Position numbers and translations under genes: made by a program. Positions 9,545 through 18,581 of a DNA stretch of 64,000 bases are shown here, piece by piece; within the stretch, counting starts at the first letter, position 1, and each line of letters begins with the position of its first letter. The DNA is taken from positions 1 to 64,000 of the forward strand of contig JADFZQ010000003.1 of NCBI GenBank assembly GCA_015232455.1, given 5' to 3'. Source of the DNA: Desulfamplus sp. (GTDB taxonomy: Bacteria > Desulfobacterota > Desulfobacteria > Desulfobacterales > Desulfobacteraceae). Under the pieces are notes generated by a model. It was given only the letters and a program-made list of their open reading frames with translations. It did no database searches and was not told the origin of the DNA.

Positions 9545-9577
9545 AGATTTGACAACTTTTTAAAAGTTGTCAAATCT
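9545..9577. terminator. 33-bp perfect palindrome after gatA, probable terminator
   Basis: AGATTTGACAACTTTT at 9545-9560 and AAAAGTTGTCAAATCT at 9562-9577 are exact reverse complements around one T. A close relative lies at 33281-33313 after guaA, so this is a repeated element placed behind genes, probably acting as a terminator or transcript-end stabiliser. Confidence 0.65.
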
Positions 9578-9613
9578 CTATAAACAGCCAACAGCCAAAT
9601 GGAGATACTAAAA

Positions 9614-9790
9614 ATGAGCAATATTCAGCCCCAAGGCGAAAATTTACGCAAAGCAGTTCAATGGATTTCTGAAGAGAGGCAAGCAAAGCCTGACCAAAAT
9701 TCTATTATGCTTGCAGAAAAAGCAGCTATAAAGTTTGATCTAAGCCCTGATGATTCTGAATTTTTGCTAAGATTTGTAAAGGAACCATAA
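9614..9790 (+). CDS. Small conserved-looking protein between gatA and mutL
   Basis: A 58-residue soluble product that is not recognised. The ATG at 9614 has GGAG nine bases upstream, which favours it over an ATG fifteen bases earlier. The chain has regular amphipathic helices (ENLRKAVQWISEERQ, IMLAEKAAIKFDLS) and ends LLRFVKEP, so it looks like a real folded protein and not a chance frame. It sits 63 bases in front of mutL on the same strand. Confidence 0.65.
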   Translation: MSNIQPQGENLRKAVQWISEERQAKPDQNSIMLAEKAAIKFDLSPDDSEFLLRFVKEP

Positions 9791-9853
9791 CTATCTATAG
9801 GGTTAAGCAAACTCTAATCCACTAATTCTCCACTATTTCAACGGTAAATAATT

Positions 9854-11938
9854 ATGCCAGAAGTGAGAATCCTTCCTGAAATCATAGCCAATAAGATCGC
9901 TGCTGGTGAAGTTGTAGAGCGTCCTGCCTCTGTTGTAAAAGAGTTGATAGAAAACTCACTTGATGCTGGTGCAACACGTATCTCTATTGAGGTTCAAAAA
10001 GGTGGCAGTAACCTTATAAGAGTATCTGACAATGGTTGTGGAATGTCTCGTGAAAATGCTATCTTATCAATTGAGAGATTTGCCACAAGCAAACTCACAA
10101 ACGATGACGATCTCTTCTCAATCAAAACATTTGGATTTCGTGGAGAGGCTCTTCCGTCAATTGCATCTGTATCTCAGTTTAGCTTGATCACACGAAACGC
10201 TCAATCACAATCAGGCACAAGAGTTGATATAAACGGCGGCAAGCAGATTGATGTTACTGAAACAGGCTCACCAATTGGCACAATGGTTGAAGTTAAAAAT
10301 CTCTATTTTAATACCCCTGCCCGCAGAAAATTTCTAAAAACAGTAAATACAGAGATGGGGCATATAGCCTACAATGTCTCTTCTTTTGCACTTGCCTATC
10401 CTCATGTTCAGTTTACTCTTGTTCATAATGGACGTAATGTAAAACATTTTTCAGAATCTGATAATTTGCTTTCAAGAGTTGGTATGGTTCTTGGTCTAAG
10501 TGGCGATGAGAGCATCAATGACCTCTATTCATTAGAAAATGAATATTCAAACCAAAGAGAAATTTGCATAACTGGTTATATCACCAAACCCTCAGTTACA
10601 AGAAATTCATCAAACAACATTCTTTTGTTTGTAAATAAAAGGCTTATCTCTGACAGGGCACTTACATCGGCTATAGTGAAAGGATATCAAGGAAGGTTGA
10701 TGAGAGGGCAATTTCCAATGGCTGCCCTGTTTATTCAAATCCCTTTTGATGAGGTTGATGTAAATGTCCACCCAGCAAAACTTCAAGTAAGATTTGCCAA
10801 TCAAAGTTTAGTATTTGGCTCTGTTGTCAATGCCGTGCATAATGCTCTTTTTCATGGTGAACATAGGAATATTAGTTATGAAAAAAGAGAAAATAGCGCT
10901 GGAAATAGAGAAAATATTAAAAATATAGATAGCTATGAAACACATGAATATTTACCTAAATTTGTTAAAAATAACGTTGATAGTCCAAAATTGGATAGCT
11001 CAAACGTTGATATTCCACAATTTGATAGTATTGATAGCCCGAGCTTATTTAATTCTAAAATAGAGAAAGTTATTGAAGAAGATTCGCCCAAAAGTGTTAA
11101 TTTGCAAGAATGTGTTAGAAACAAACCAATTACAGAGCCAACAAGCAAACAGATTGAGATTGAAGGCTTTAAAGTTAAAAAATCTGATTCTCTATTCCCT
11201 CCACTACCTGACTTAAACCTAACTGAAAATCTAAGCGGGCTTAACATAATTGGTCAATTTGCCAATACCTATATCATTGCTGAATCAGCCAACACTGAAT
11301 CAACTAATCTTCATAAATTAAGTTATGAATCAAACCTTACCAACACAAACCGACAACTCATATTGATAGATCAACACGCTGCACATGAAAGAGTTATTTA
11401 TGAGAGGCTTAAAAAAAGATCGGAAGGGTTTAAACCTCCTTCTCAAGATTTAATTGTGCCTGAGATAGTTGAGTTTAATTATAAAGAGTCTGCTTTGCTT
11501 GAAACTATAGTAGCTGACCTTGCTAATGTAGGAATTGAGATTGAACATTTTGGAGGAACAACTTTTGTTGTTAAATCTTTGCCTGCAATAATAGATGACA
11601 AGTCAATTAAACAAATTCTTCGAGATATAGTTAGTTTCATGGTTGAAGTTGATAAAGATATGAACAGGAGAGGTAGGGATTCCTCATCTCTATCTAATTC
11701 TACTTTAACTAAGAACGAGTTGCACCATGACGAAACCACAGTGTGGCTTGATAAAATATTAATATTGATGGCTTGTCATAGTGCTATTAGAGCAAATCAT
11801 AAGCTCGATCAAAAAGAGATAAAACAGCTTCTTTCAGACCTTGAAAAGTGCGATAATCCATACAACTGTCCACATGGGCGACCTACAATTATCTCATTCA
11901 CAAAACAAGAGTTAGAAAAGCGATTTAAAAGGATTTAA
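9854..11938 (+). CDS. mutL: DNA mismatch repair protein MutL (endonuclease type)
   Basis: GHKL ATPase that couples mismatch recognition to strand incision. The N-terminal ATPase motifs are all present: ENSLDAG near residue 36, DNGCGM near 58, GFRGEAL near 97 and NTPARRKF near 152. The C-terminal domain carries the metal-dependent nuclease motif DQHA-x2-E-x4-E (DQHAAHERVIYE) near residue 506, with ACHSAIRA and CPHGRPT near 640-675. This means the protein should nick DNA itself, so no MutH is needed. The linker (about 340-450) is long and rich in Asn, Ser, Asp and Ile. Length 694 is at the upper end of the family. Confidence 0.97.
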   Translation: MPEVRILPEIIANKIAAGEVVERPASVVKELIENSLDAGATRISIEVQKGGSNLIRVSDNGCGMSRENAILSIERFATSKLTNDDDLFSIKTFGFRGEALPSIASVSQFSLITRNAQSQSGTRVDINGGKQIDVTETGSPIGTMVEVKNLYFNTPARRKFLKTVNTEMGHIAYNVSSFALAYPHVQFTLVHNGRNVKHFSESDNLLSRVGMVLGLSGDESINDLYSLENEYSNQREICITGYITKPSVTRNSSNNILLFVNKRLISDRALTSAIVKGYQGRLMRGQFPMAALFIQIPFDEVDVNVHPAKLQVRFANQSLVFGSVVNAVHNALFHGEHRNISYEKRENSAGNRENIKNIDSYETHEYLPKFVKNNVDSPKLDSSNVDIPQFDSIDSPSLFNSKIEKVIEEDSPKSVNLQECVRNKPITEPTSKQIEIEGFKVKKSDSLFPPLPDLNLTENLSGLNIIGQFANTYIIAESANTESTNLHKLSYESNLTNTNRQLILIDQHAAHERVIYERLKKRSEGFKPPSQDLIVPEIVEFNYKESALLETIVADLANVGIEIEHFGGTTFVVKSLPAIIDDKSIKQILRDIVSFMVEVDKDMNRRGRDSSSLSNSTLTKNELHHDETTVWLDKILILMACHSAIRANHKLDQKEIKQLLSDLEKCDNPYNCPHGRPTIISFTKQELEKRFKRI

Positions 11939-12013
11939 AAGTGATTTATCCCCACTGATTAAATCTATCCATTTTTTTCTCCCCGATTTTACTTGAGATT
12001 TTCTCCAAATAAA

Positions 12014-12063
12014 TATATTTTGTGAATAATAAGATAGATACTAAATGATATTCACAAAATATA
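12014..12063. promoter_or_regulatory. 14-bp inverted repeat in front of the tetR gene, candidate operator
   Basis: TATATTTTGTGAAT at 12014-12027 is repeated exactly in inverted form as ATTCACAAAATATA at 12050-12063. The two arms are 36 bases centre to centre, and the right arm ends 15 bases before the ATG. The position fits autoregulation by the TetR protein encoded next, either as one large dyad or as two separate binding sites. Confidence 0.6.
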
Positions 12064-12078
12064 ATATTGAGGTAAGTA

Positions 12079-12711
12079 ATGGGAATACACGAAAGAAAAC
12101 AGCGAGAAAAAGAGCAGAGGCGTAAGCAGATAATGGAAGCCGCCAGAAAAGTTTTTTCCGCTAAAGGTTTCAACAGAGCTACAATGGAGGAGATTGCGGG
12201 TGAAGCAGAGTTAAGCCCTGGCACTCTTTATCTATATTTCAAAAATAAAGAGGAACTGCATACTTCGTTGTCAATTGATATTCTTGAATATATAACTGTT
12301 CAAATGAAAAAATTTATCAACCGAGATGATATTAATGCCGAACAGAAGATGCACTTATTAAAAGATACCTTTATGAATGTCTATGAATATGATCCAATGG
12401 TATTGATAAATCTCTTCCACCTTCAATCGGGCGAAACATTAAAAAATCTATCTCCTGAAGTTATTGAAGAGCTGAAAGAGACCTCAGCCGATGCCTTATC
12501 TGCTATAACGTCAATTGTTAATGAAGGTATAAATCAAGGTATCTTTGTAAAACGTCATCCTGTGGCTCTTGCCGATATAATATGGGCAACTTATTCAGGG
12601 GTTGTTCTATGGGTTGATAGTAAAAGACTTTTAAATAATGAAAAAGATTTTGTTAAGCAAACCATTGAGACAGCGTTTGAGATTATGGTCAATGGTTTTA
12701 AGAAAGAATAA
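12079..12711 (+). CDS. TetR-family transcriptional regulator
   Basis: A 210-residue one-component repressor. The N-terminal DNA-binding domain reads RKQIMEAARKVFSAKGFNRATMEEIAGEAELSPGTLYLYFKNKEEL in pieces across residues 16-61, the classic TetR helix-turn-helix. The rest is a helical ligand-binding and dimerisation domain with many aliphatic residues, suiting a hydrophobic or acyl-type ligand. GAGG lies upstream of the ATG. It faces the liv operon tail-to-tail, so it need not regulate it; the perfect dyad just upstream suggests self-control. Confidence 0.92.
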   Translation: MGIHERKQREKEQRRKQIMEAARKVFSAKGFNRATMEEIAGEAELSPGTLYLYFKNKEELHTSLSIDILEYITVQMKKFINRDDINAEQKMHLLKDTFMNVYEYDPMVLINLFHLQSGETLKNLSPEVIEELKETSADALSAITSIVNEGINQGIFVKRHPVALADIIWATYSGVVLWVDSKRLLNNEKDFVKQTIETAFEIMVNGFKKE

Positions 12712-12800
12712 TCGTCTGAAGAATTTTTCTTTCTATACTCTTCTCTAAGAATTTCCTAAAATTATCTATTTAATAACGATAAATATAATAGGTTTTAGAT

Positions 12801-12836
12801 AAATGTAGTGGGGGATTACTTGTCTCCACTACATTT
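12801..12836. terminator. Hairpin between the convergent tetR and livF genes
   Basis: AAATGTAGTGG at 12801-12811 pairs with CCACTACATTT at 12826-12836, with partial further pairing inside. It sits in the middle of a convergent gap and probably ends transcripts from both sides; the flanking T-runs are short. Confidence 0.55.
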
Positions 12837-12909
12837 TGACAAAAAATATTTAACCCAAATTGTTTGGTTTGCACACTAATTTTATCTACAAATTGCCATA
12901 ATCTAAAGG

Positions 12910-13632
12910 CTACTCTCCCAAATACGCTTTACGAATTTCAGGGTTATGAAGAAGCGAAGAAGCCTTATCTTCAAGTGTAATTTGACCTGTTTCAAGTACA
13001 TAACCTCTTGTTGCGGCTTGAAGTGCAAGGTTGGCATTTTGCTCAACAAGCAAAATGGTAGTTCCTTGATTTTTGTTAATATCCGCAATAATATCAAATA
13101 TTTGATGGATAATTATAGGAGCAAGTCCCAAAGAAGGTTCGTCAAGAAGAAGAACTTTTGGCTTTGTCATCAATGCTCTGCCAATAGCAAGCATCTGCTG
13201 TTCTCCTCCTGATAGCGTCCCACCTTTTTGGCGATTTCTCTCTCCAAGAACAGGGAATAGGGAATAGACATGCTCAATATCTCTCTGAATCTCTGGTTTA
13301 TCGTTTCTATAAAATGCACCTAAAATAAGATTTTCTTCAACTGTTAGGCGTGGAAAGATGCGGCGACCTTCAGGCACTTGGCATAAACCAAGTGGTGGTA
13401 GTTTCTCAGGGGCGATGTTTTTCACAGAAACTCCATTATAAAATACATCGCCTTTTTCAAGGGGAACAATTCCGCAGATAGTCATAAGTGTTGTTGACTT
13501 TCCTGCACCATTTGCACCAATAATTGCCACAACTTCACCAGGATATATTTTAAGAGATACATCTCTAAGTGCTTTAATGCTTCCATAGCCAGAGTGGACA
13601 TTTTTCAATTCAAGAATCGGTTGAGCTGACAT
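12910..13632 (-). CDS. livF: Branched-chain amino acid ABC transporter ATP-binding protein LivF
   Basis: One of the two ATPases that energise the Liv importer at the inner membrane. The 240 residues contain Walker A GANGAGKST near 39, the signature LSGGEQQ near 142 and Walker B LLLDEPSLG near 160, and the LivF-typical IFPRLTVEENL. It is the last gene of the livGKHMF run, with 89 bases between it and livM. Confidence 0.96.
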   Translation of the reverse strand: MSAQPILELKNVHSGYGSIKALRDVSLKIYPGEVVAIIGANGAGKSTTLMTICGIVPLEKGDVFYNGVSVKNIAPEKLPPLGLCQVPEGRRIFPRLTVEENLILGAFYRNDKPEIQRDIEHVYSLFPVLGERNRQKGGTLSGGEQQMLAIGRALMTKPKVLLLDEPSLGLAPIIIHQIFDIIADINKNQGTTILLVEQNANLALQAATRGYVLETGQITLEDKASSLLHNPEIRKAYLGE

Positions 13633-13721
13633 TTATAATTACTCCTTCTCTTCGGATATTTATGATGTTTCGTTCCTATATTATTTAGGATATGGTTAAT
13701 AACATAAGAGCGTTATTACAA

Positions 13722-14942
13722 TTAAGATTTATTCTCCATCATTTTTTTTCGCTTTGCAGCGATGAGTCCTGATGGTCTAAAAAGCATCATAATAATCATA
13801 GTTAATCCAAAGACAAGCATTCTATAAGATTCAAGTTCACGAAATACCTCTGGAAGTACAATCAATGCGATAACACCAAGTATAATTCCAGGAATTGAGC
13901 TCATTCCACCTAAAACTACCATAGACAGGACCATTACAGATTCAAGAAATGTAAAACTCTCAGGACTTACGAATTTCATTCTTGCAGCAAATAATGCACC
14001 AGCAAAACCTGCAAATACAGCACCCATTGCATAAGCAAGCAGCTTATAATAAAAAGTGTTGACCCCCATAAGTTCGGCAGCAGTCTCATCTTCCCTGATT
14101 GCCTCTAATGCTCTACCTATTCTTGAAAAATTGATTCGCGTAACAGCAATAATTGTAAGAATGGCAAGAACCAAAGCAAAATAATAAAATATCTCAAGTT
14201 TTTTTACCCAAAAGATTTCAAAAGTAAGTCCATTTTCCATAACAGGACGGAGAATACCGATTGTCTTTACACCAAGAATACCATTAGGACCGTTAGTTAA
14301 ACTCATCCAGTTATTAAGAATAATACGGACAATTTCGCCAAATCCTAAAGTTACAATGGCGAGATAATCGCCTCTCATTCTTAAAGTTGGATAGCCCACA
14401 ATACAACCAGCAATACATGCGGATAGTCCAGCAAGCGGAAAACAGACCCAAAATCCTACTCCGTATTTAACATTTAATATTGCGTATGTATATGCTCCTA
14501 CCCCATAAAAGGCGATATGCCCAAGATCAAGCATACCAGCAAGCCCAGCAACTACATAAAGTCCAAGTCCAAGGCAGATATATAGAAGTACATTAATGGC
14601 AACATCTGTAGGATACCTTCCTGTTAATATTGGATATATAACCGCACCAATCAAAAGAGCAGATTTCCATATCCATGAAGGCATATTTTGAACCATTTCG
14701 CTAAGTTTTTGGCTTGTATTTACAATAGGTTTTGTAAAAAATTTAAAATTTCCACTACTGTTAATTATATAAATAATAAAGCAGATGAATGTGCCTGATA
14801 AAATATATAGCCATACAGTTATTGTTTGTTTAAATGAAAGTGTGCCGTCAGGATGGATACCCAAAAGAGGCCATAAAAGACCGAGCAACCACAACATTGC
14901 AATTGCATATTGTTTCCAGATTTTTTTAAACTCTTGTATCAT
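13722..14942 (-). CDS. livM: Branched-chain amino acid ABC transporter permease LivM
   Basis: Membrane permease of the Liv importer. The ATG at 14942 is chosen over an in-frame TTG at 14990; it overlaps the end of livH by 17 bases and gives 406 residues. About 10 hydrophobic helices are visible, with the family motifs GLGLYVVAGLAGMLDLGHIAFYGVGAYTYA split around residue 130 and ALEAIREDETAAELMGVN near 265. The first 100 residues hold two extra helices compared with the shortest LivM proteins, as in the E. coli protein. Confidence 0.95.
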   Translation of the reverse strand: MIQEFKKIWKQYAIAMLWLLGLLWPLLGIHPDGTLSFKQTITVWLYILSGTFICFIIYIINSSGNFKFFTKPIVNTSQKLSEMVQNMPSWIWKSALLIGAVIYPILTGRYPTDVAINVLLYICLGLGLYVVAGLAGMLDLGHIAFYGVGAYTYAILNVKYGVGFWVCFPLAGLSACIAGCIVGYPTLRMRGDYLAIVTLGFGEIVRIILNNWMSLTNGPNGILGVKTIGILRPVMENGLTFEIFWVKKLEIFYYFALVLAILTIIAVTRINFSRIGRALEAIREDETAAELMGVNTFYYKLLAYAMGAVFAGFAGALFAARMKFVSPESFTFLESVMVLSMVVLGGMSSIPGIILGVIALIVLPEVFRELESYRMLVFGLTMIIMMLFRPSGLIAAKRKKMMENKS

Positions 14943-15837
14943 CGATATTCTCGCCCATAATTCCTGTTGGTTTAAAATAGAGAACCCCAATCAGTATAAT
15001 AAATGCAAATACGTCTTTGTATTCTCCTGAAATATAGCCCGCACCAAATATTTCGACCATACCAATAATAAGACCACCAAGCATTGCACCTGTAATATTG
15101 CCAATACCGCCAAGCACTGCTGCAGAAAAAGCCTTAATACCCGGAAGAAATCCCATATCATAACGAACAGAGCCATAATACAATCCCACCATAATCCCCG
15201 CTGCTGCTGCAAGCCCCGCACCAATTGCAAATGTAAGAGATATAATATTATTGCTTCCAATGGCAACAAGTGCTGACATAGTCTTATCTTGAGCCGTAGC
15301 ACGCATTGCCATTCCAATCTTTGTTTTGAATACAAGAAGATTTAAGGCTACAAGCAAAGCTCCCGTAAGGCATACAATAAGAACTTGAAGATAACCAATA
15401 GTTATAATTCCAAAGTTAAAACCACCTTGGAAAAGTTCACTTGGGTAGGCTTTGTCATACACTCCTTGAGTGAGCATCAATCCATTAGAGAGAAATATAG
15501 ATACTCCCAAAGCTGACAAAAGTGCAGCAAGGCGAGCCTCTTTTCTTAATGGTTTATATGCTATTTTTTCAACACCAATTGCAAGATATGCACAATACAT
15601 CATAGCAAGTGCAAAAGATGCTGTCAGACAAAATATAGGATGGGTCTCCATATAACCAAGACCTGTAAAAAAGCTTAAAAATATAACGCCAACATAGCCA
15701 CCGGCTGCAAAAAATTCGCCATGTGCAAAATTTATCAACTGTATAACACCATAGACCATGGTATATCCCAGTGCAATCAGTGCATAAATGCCGCCAAGTG
15801 TAATACCGTTAATTAGCTGCTGAATAAAAGAATCCAT
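14926..15837 (-). CDS. livH: Branched-chain amino acid ABC transporter permease LivH
   Basis: Second permease of the Liv importer, 303 residues with 7 to 8 hydrophobic helices. The N-terminal IQQLINGITLGGIYALIALG and the following GYTMVYGVIQLINFAHGEFF are strongly diagnostic for LivH. The C-terminal VLGGIGNITGAMLGGLIIG motif is also present. It overlaps the start of livM. Confidence 0.96.
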   Translation of the reverse strand: MDSFIQQLINGITLGGIYALIALGYTMVYGVIQLINFAHGEFFAAGGYVGVIFLSFFTGLGYMETHPIFCLTASFALAMMYCAYLAIGVEKIAYKPLRKEARLAALLSALGVSIFLSNGLMLTQGVYDKAYPSELFQGGFNFGIITIGYLQVLIVCLTGALLVALNLLVFKTKIGMAMRATAQDKTMSALVAIGSNNIISLTFAIGAGLAAAAGIMVGLYYGSVRYDMGFLPGIKAFSAAVLGGIGNITGAMLGGLIIGMVEIFGAGYISGEYKDVFAFIILIGVLYFKPTGIMGENIDDTRV

Positions 15838-15874
15838 TTTATTTTTTCACATTTTTTATGAGATTTGGCGAGAT

Positions 15875-15915
15875 GACCCTACCTTTTTTAAAGATATTTA
15901 AAATAAAGTAGGGTC
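15875..15915. repeat. Hairpin with GACCCTAC/GTAGGGTC arms between livK and livH
   Basis: GACCCTAC at 15875-15882 is the reverse complement of GTAGGGTC at 15908-15915, with a 25-base AT-rich loop. Similar GTAGGGAC-type arms occur at 53284, 54693 and 54791, so this may belong to a dispersed small repeat. Lying between the binding protein and permease genes, it could also hold transcript levels of livK above those of livH. Confidence 0.5.
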
Positions 15916-15977
15916 GTTGAATTGAAACTTTAGGGAGATGTTAAACCAGCCTTGTTAAATCTGCTTAACTCTCTGTA

Positions 15978-17117
15978 TTATTTTATTAAACCTTTTGCGG
16001 GATCCCAATAGGGAACAAACTGACCATTTTGCACTTTAAAAGCAATATAAGAAGAGCCAGAATCACCGTTTTCTTTAAATTTTACATGCTTAGAAGCACC
16101 ATTAAAGTCAAGTTTCATAAGCTCTGCTTTAATTTTGTCAGGCTCTGTTGAGCCAGCAGCTTTAATAGCTCTTAAAAGAGCTATTGTAGAATCATAAGCA
16201 TAGGTTGCATAAGCAGCTATTTTACCATATTTAGGCTCATATATCTGCTGAAACGCTTTATATTCTGGAGTTGTAGGATCAGTAAAACCATAAGTTAAAT
16301 AGACACCTTCAGCAGCATCTTTTGCAACTTCCATAAATTTTGGCTGAAATGTAGCATCTTGAGTAACAATTTGGGCTTTGATCCCCATTCTTTTTGCCTG
16401 AATGCTCATAAGAGCAGCTGGTGAATAACCCTGAAGAGACATGTATAAAATATCAGGATTTGCGGCTTTAACTTTCGTAAGAACTGCTGAAAAATCCTTA
16501 TCTCCCTGATTAACATGATCATGAGTAACTACATTCATACCAAGTGCTTTAGAGTTTTTAGAAACACCATCTGCAAGACCCTGTGAATATGTAGTTTTAT
16601 CGTCAATAATAAATATTGTCTTTGCATTTAAAGATTCTTTCATAAATTTTGCAGCAGCAGGAGCTTGATCATCATCTCTTCCGCACATTCTGAACATGTA
16701 TGGAAGTCCACGATCTGTAACTTGCTCATTTGTAGAAGCCGGAGTAATCATAACAATTTTAGCTTCATCAAGTGTCTCTGATGCAGGAATTGTGCATGAT
16801 GAGCAGTAAGCACCAATTACACCAACGACTTTAAGGTTGATGAGTTTATTTGCAGCAGCAACAGCATTTCTTGGATCGCACACATCGTCTTGTGGAAATA
16901 ATTCAATTTTATCATAACCGGGAATTCCACCTTCTTGTTTCTCAAATACTTCAATAGCTGTAAGAACACCATTTTTGATGTCTGTTCCGTCAGAAGCATA
17001 GGGACCAGTAAGAGGACTCATTGAACCGATTTTGAGTGATTCAGCAGATGATGCTGAAATAATAAAAAGAGTGGTAATAATAGCCATTACCATAATTGAA
17101 AAATTTTTTTTACTCAT
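15978..17117 (-). CDS. livK: Branched-chain amino acid ABC transporter substrate-binding protein
   Basis: Periplasmic binding protein of the Liv importer, Peripla_BP_6 type. The ATG at 17117 is chosen because AAGGAGAA lies just upstream; the frame itself is open to 17162. The 379-residue product has a signal peptide ending around SSAES, then SLKIGSMSPLTGPYASDG, typical of LivJ/LivK/BraC. PASTNEQVTDRGLPYMFR and YDSTIALLRAIKAAGS further support the family. Substrate could be leucine, isoleucine or valine, but paralogues also take amides or short acids. Confidence 0.94.
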   Translation of the reverse strand: MSKKNFSIMVMAIITTLFIISASSAESLKIGSMSPLTGPYASDGTDIKNGVLTAIEVFEKQEGGIPGYDKIELFPQDDVCDPRNAVAAANKLINLKVVGVIGAYCSSCTIPASETLDEAKIVMITPASTNEQVTDRGLPYMFRMCGRDDDQAPAAAKFMKESLNAKTIFIIDDKTTYSQGLADGVSKNSKALGMNVVTHDHVNQGDKDFSAVLTKVKAANPDILYMSLQGYSPAALMSIQAKRMGIKAQIVTQDATFQPKFMEVAKDAAEGVYLTYGFTDPTTPEYKAFQQIYEPKYGKIAAYATYAYDSTIALLRAIKAAGSTEPDKIKAELMKLDFNGASKHVKFKENGDSGSSYIAFKVQNGQFVPYWDPAKGLIK

Positions 17118-17220
17118 TGCGTTCTCCTTAAAAATTTTAAATAGTGGGTTGATAAAAAACAATAAAGATGGATTAAAACAATAATAATTTAATGAAAAAT
17201 TATTTAATATCTAAGTTTGG

Positions 17221-17994
17221 CTAATCATGTTTAGCAGCAGGTTGTCCAAGATACGCTTCAATAACTTTGGGGTTATTTTGAATCTCTTGTGGCGAGCCTT
17301 CAGCAATTTTAATACCATGTTCAACACAAACAATACGATTACAAACACCCATAACGACTTTCATATCATGCTCTACTAAAAGGACATCAATTCCACGCTC
17401 TGATATTCTTGCAATATCTTTCATAAGCTCTGAACTTTCAGATGGATTCATGCCAGCTGCTGGTTCGTCAAGCAAGAGGACTTTTGGTTCTGAGGCAAGT
17501 GCTCTTGCGATCTCAAGTCTTCTTTGGGAACCGTAAGGTAAATTTGATGCTACAGAATCAGCGAATTGAACAACACCCATGAATTTAAGAGCTTCTAATG
17601 CCTTCTCTTTTATATAAGCCTCTTCAGCTTTTTGGGAATTTGTTCTAAGCAAAGCCCCCATAACACCTTTATTTGAACGGCAATGCATTGCCACCATAGT
17701 ATTTTCAAGTGCAGTCATCTTTGAGAAAAGACGGATATTTTGAAAAGTTCTTGCAACTCCTCTTGAAAAAATTTCATGGGGCTTTTTCCCAAGAATACTT
17801 TCACCTTCAAATATAACATCCCCCTCTGTTGGTTTATAAACACCTGTCAACACGTTAAAAATTGTCGTTTTACCAGCACCATTTGGTCCTATTAGACCAA
17901 GTATCTCTCCAGTGTGTATGGCAAAACTTAATTCAGAAAGGGCATAGAGTCCGCCAAATCTAACCGTAATATTTTTTAATTCTAAATGTGCCAT
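17221..17994 (-). CDS. livG: Branched-chain amino acid ABC transporter ATP-binding protein LivG
   Basis: The other ATPase of the Liv importer and the first gene of the run. In 257 residues it shows Walker A GPNGAGKTT near 37, the LivG-type signature LPYGSQRRLEIARAL near 150, Walker B LLLDEPAAGMNP near 170 and LLVEHDMKVVMGVCNRI. The order livG-livK-livH-livM-livF is somewhat unusual because the binding protein gene lies second. Confidence 0.96.
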   Translation of the reverse strand: MAHLELKNITVRFGGLYALSELSFAIHTGEILGLIGPNGAGKTTIFNVLTGVYKPTEGDVIFEGESILGKKPHEIFSRGVARTFQNIRLFSKMTALENTMVAMHCRSNKGVMGALLRTNSQKAEEAYIKEKALEALKFMGVVQFADSVASNLPYGSQRRLEIARALASEPKVLLLDEPAAGMNPSESSELMKDIARISERGIDVLLVEHDMKVVMGVCNRIVCVEHGIKIAEGSPQEIQNNPKVIEAYLGQPAAKHD

Positions 17995-18166
17995 ATTTCT
18001 TAACCATTTAAACTCTTAGGTAGTTGTTGGAACTGACAGGATTGAATATCCTGTGTGAGATGCGAAAAATAGAAAAACAAATAGTAATTATGATGCGAAA
18101 TTTTGTTGATAAGTAATCATTATTAGTCATCATTAATGTGATATGCTTTAATAATTTTGCAGTTTA

Positions 18167-18193
18167 CTTATAGAGTTTTACTCAGCATGTCAA
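18167..18193 (-). promoter_or_regulatory. Candidate sigma-70 promoter for the liv operon
   Basis: On the minus strand TTGACA (18188-18193) is a perfect -35 hexamer and TATAAG (18167-18172) a good -10, but the spacer is only 15 bases. An alternative TAAGTA two bases on gives 17. Transcription would begin about 160 bases before livG. Confidence 0.35.
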
Positions 18194-18282
18194 CAAAAAA
18201 TTAACTTCATTAAATCTTAAAAAATGTCTCATGGAATATTATGAAATCAAAATATAATTGAGATTCATAAAATAATCAATCT

Positions 18283-18299
18283 TAATGGTTAGACCATTA
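18283..18299. promoter_or_regulatory. 17-bp palindrome upstream of livG, candidate operator
   Basis: TAATGGT (18283-18289) and ACCATTA (18293-18299) are exact reverse complements around TAG. It lies about 90 bases upstream of the candidate livG promoter and could be a regulator-binding site. The regulator is unknown. Confidence 0.4.
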
Positions 18300-18363
18300 C
18301 TATTATGCTCAAAATTTTTTGTCAAGTTTTTTTAAAGGAGAAAATGAAAATTCTTGCAATAAG

Positions 18364-18416
18364 AAAAGCACATAACCTTCATTTATCTCCTTAGATAGAG
18401 AAGGGTATGTGCTTTT
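18364..18416 (-). terminator. Terminator of the qrc operon
   Basis: AAAAGCACATAACCTTC at 18364-18380 pairs with GAAGGGTATGTGCTTTT at 18400-18416 with one mismatch, giving a 17-bp stem. Read on the minus strand the stem ends in TTTTCTTATT, so it would stop transcripts coming from qrcD and the small membrane protein gene. Confidence 0.75.
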
Positions 18417-18581
18417 GGGGTTCATTTTTATTTAATTTAAAACTATTTTATAAGCCATATACGCACCACATTTGATAAATATAGGCTTTACGTAATTATC
18501 AAAATGCCAAAACCATTGATTTTGCACATTCACTGCGTAACATCAATTTATAAACCTATTTCTTTATACTTTAAAGTCTTA

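Larger units (their letters stand above)
17995..18581. other. Intergenic region between the small membrane protein gene and livG
   Basis: No coding frame is convincing. From right to left in the reading direction it holds the likely terminator of the qrc run (18364-18416), a 17-bp palindrome (18283-18299) and a candidate livG promoter (18167-18193). The rest is AT-rich and featureless, including about 100 bases directly downstream of the small membrane protein gene. Confidence 0.6.
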
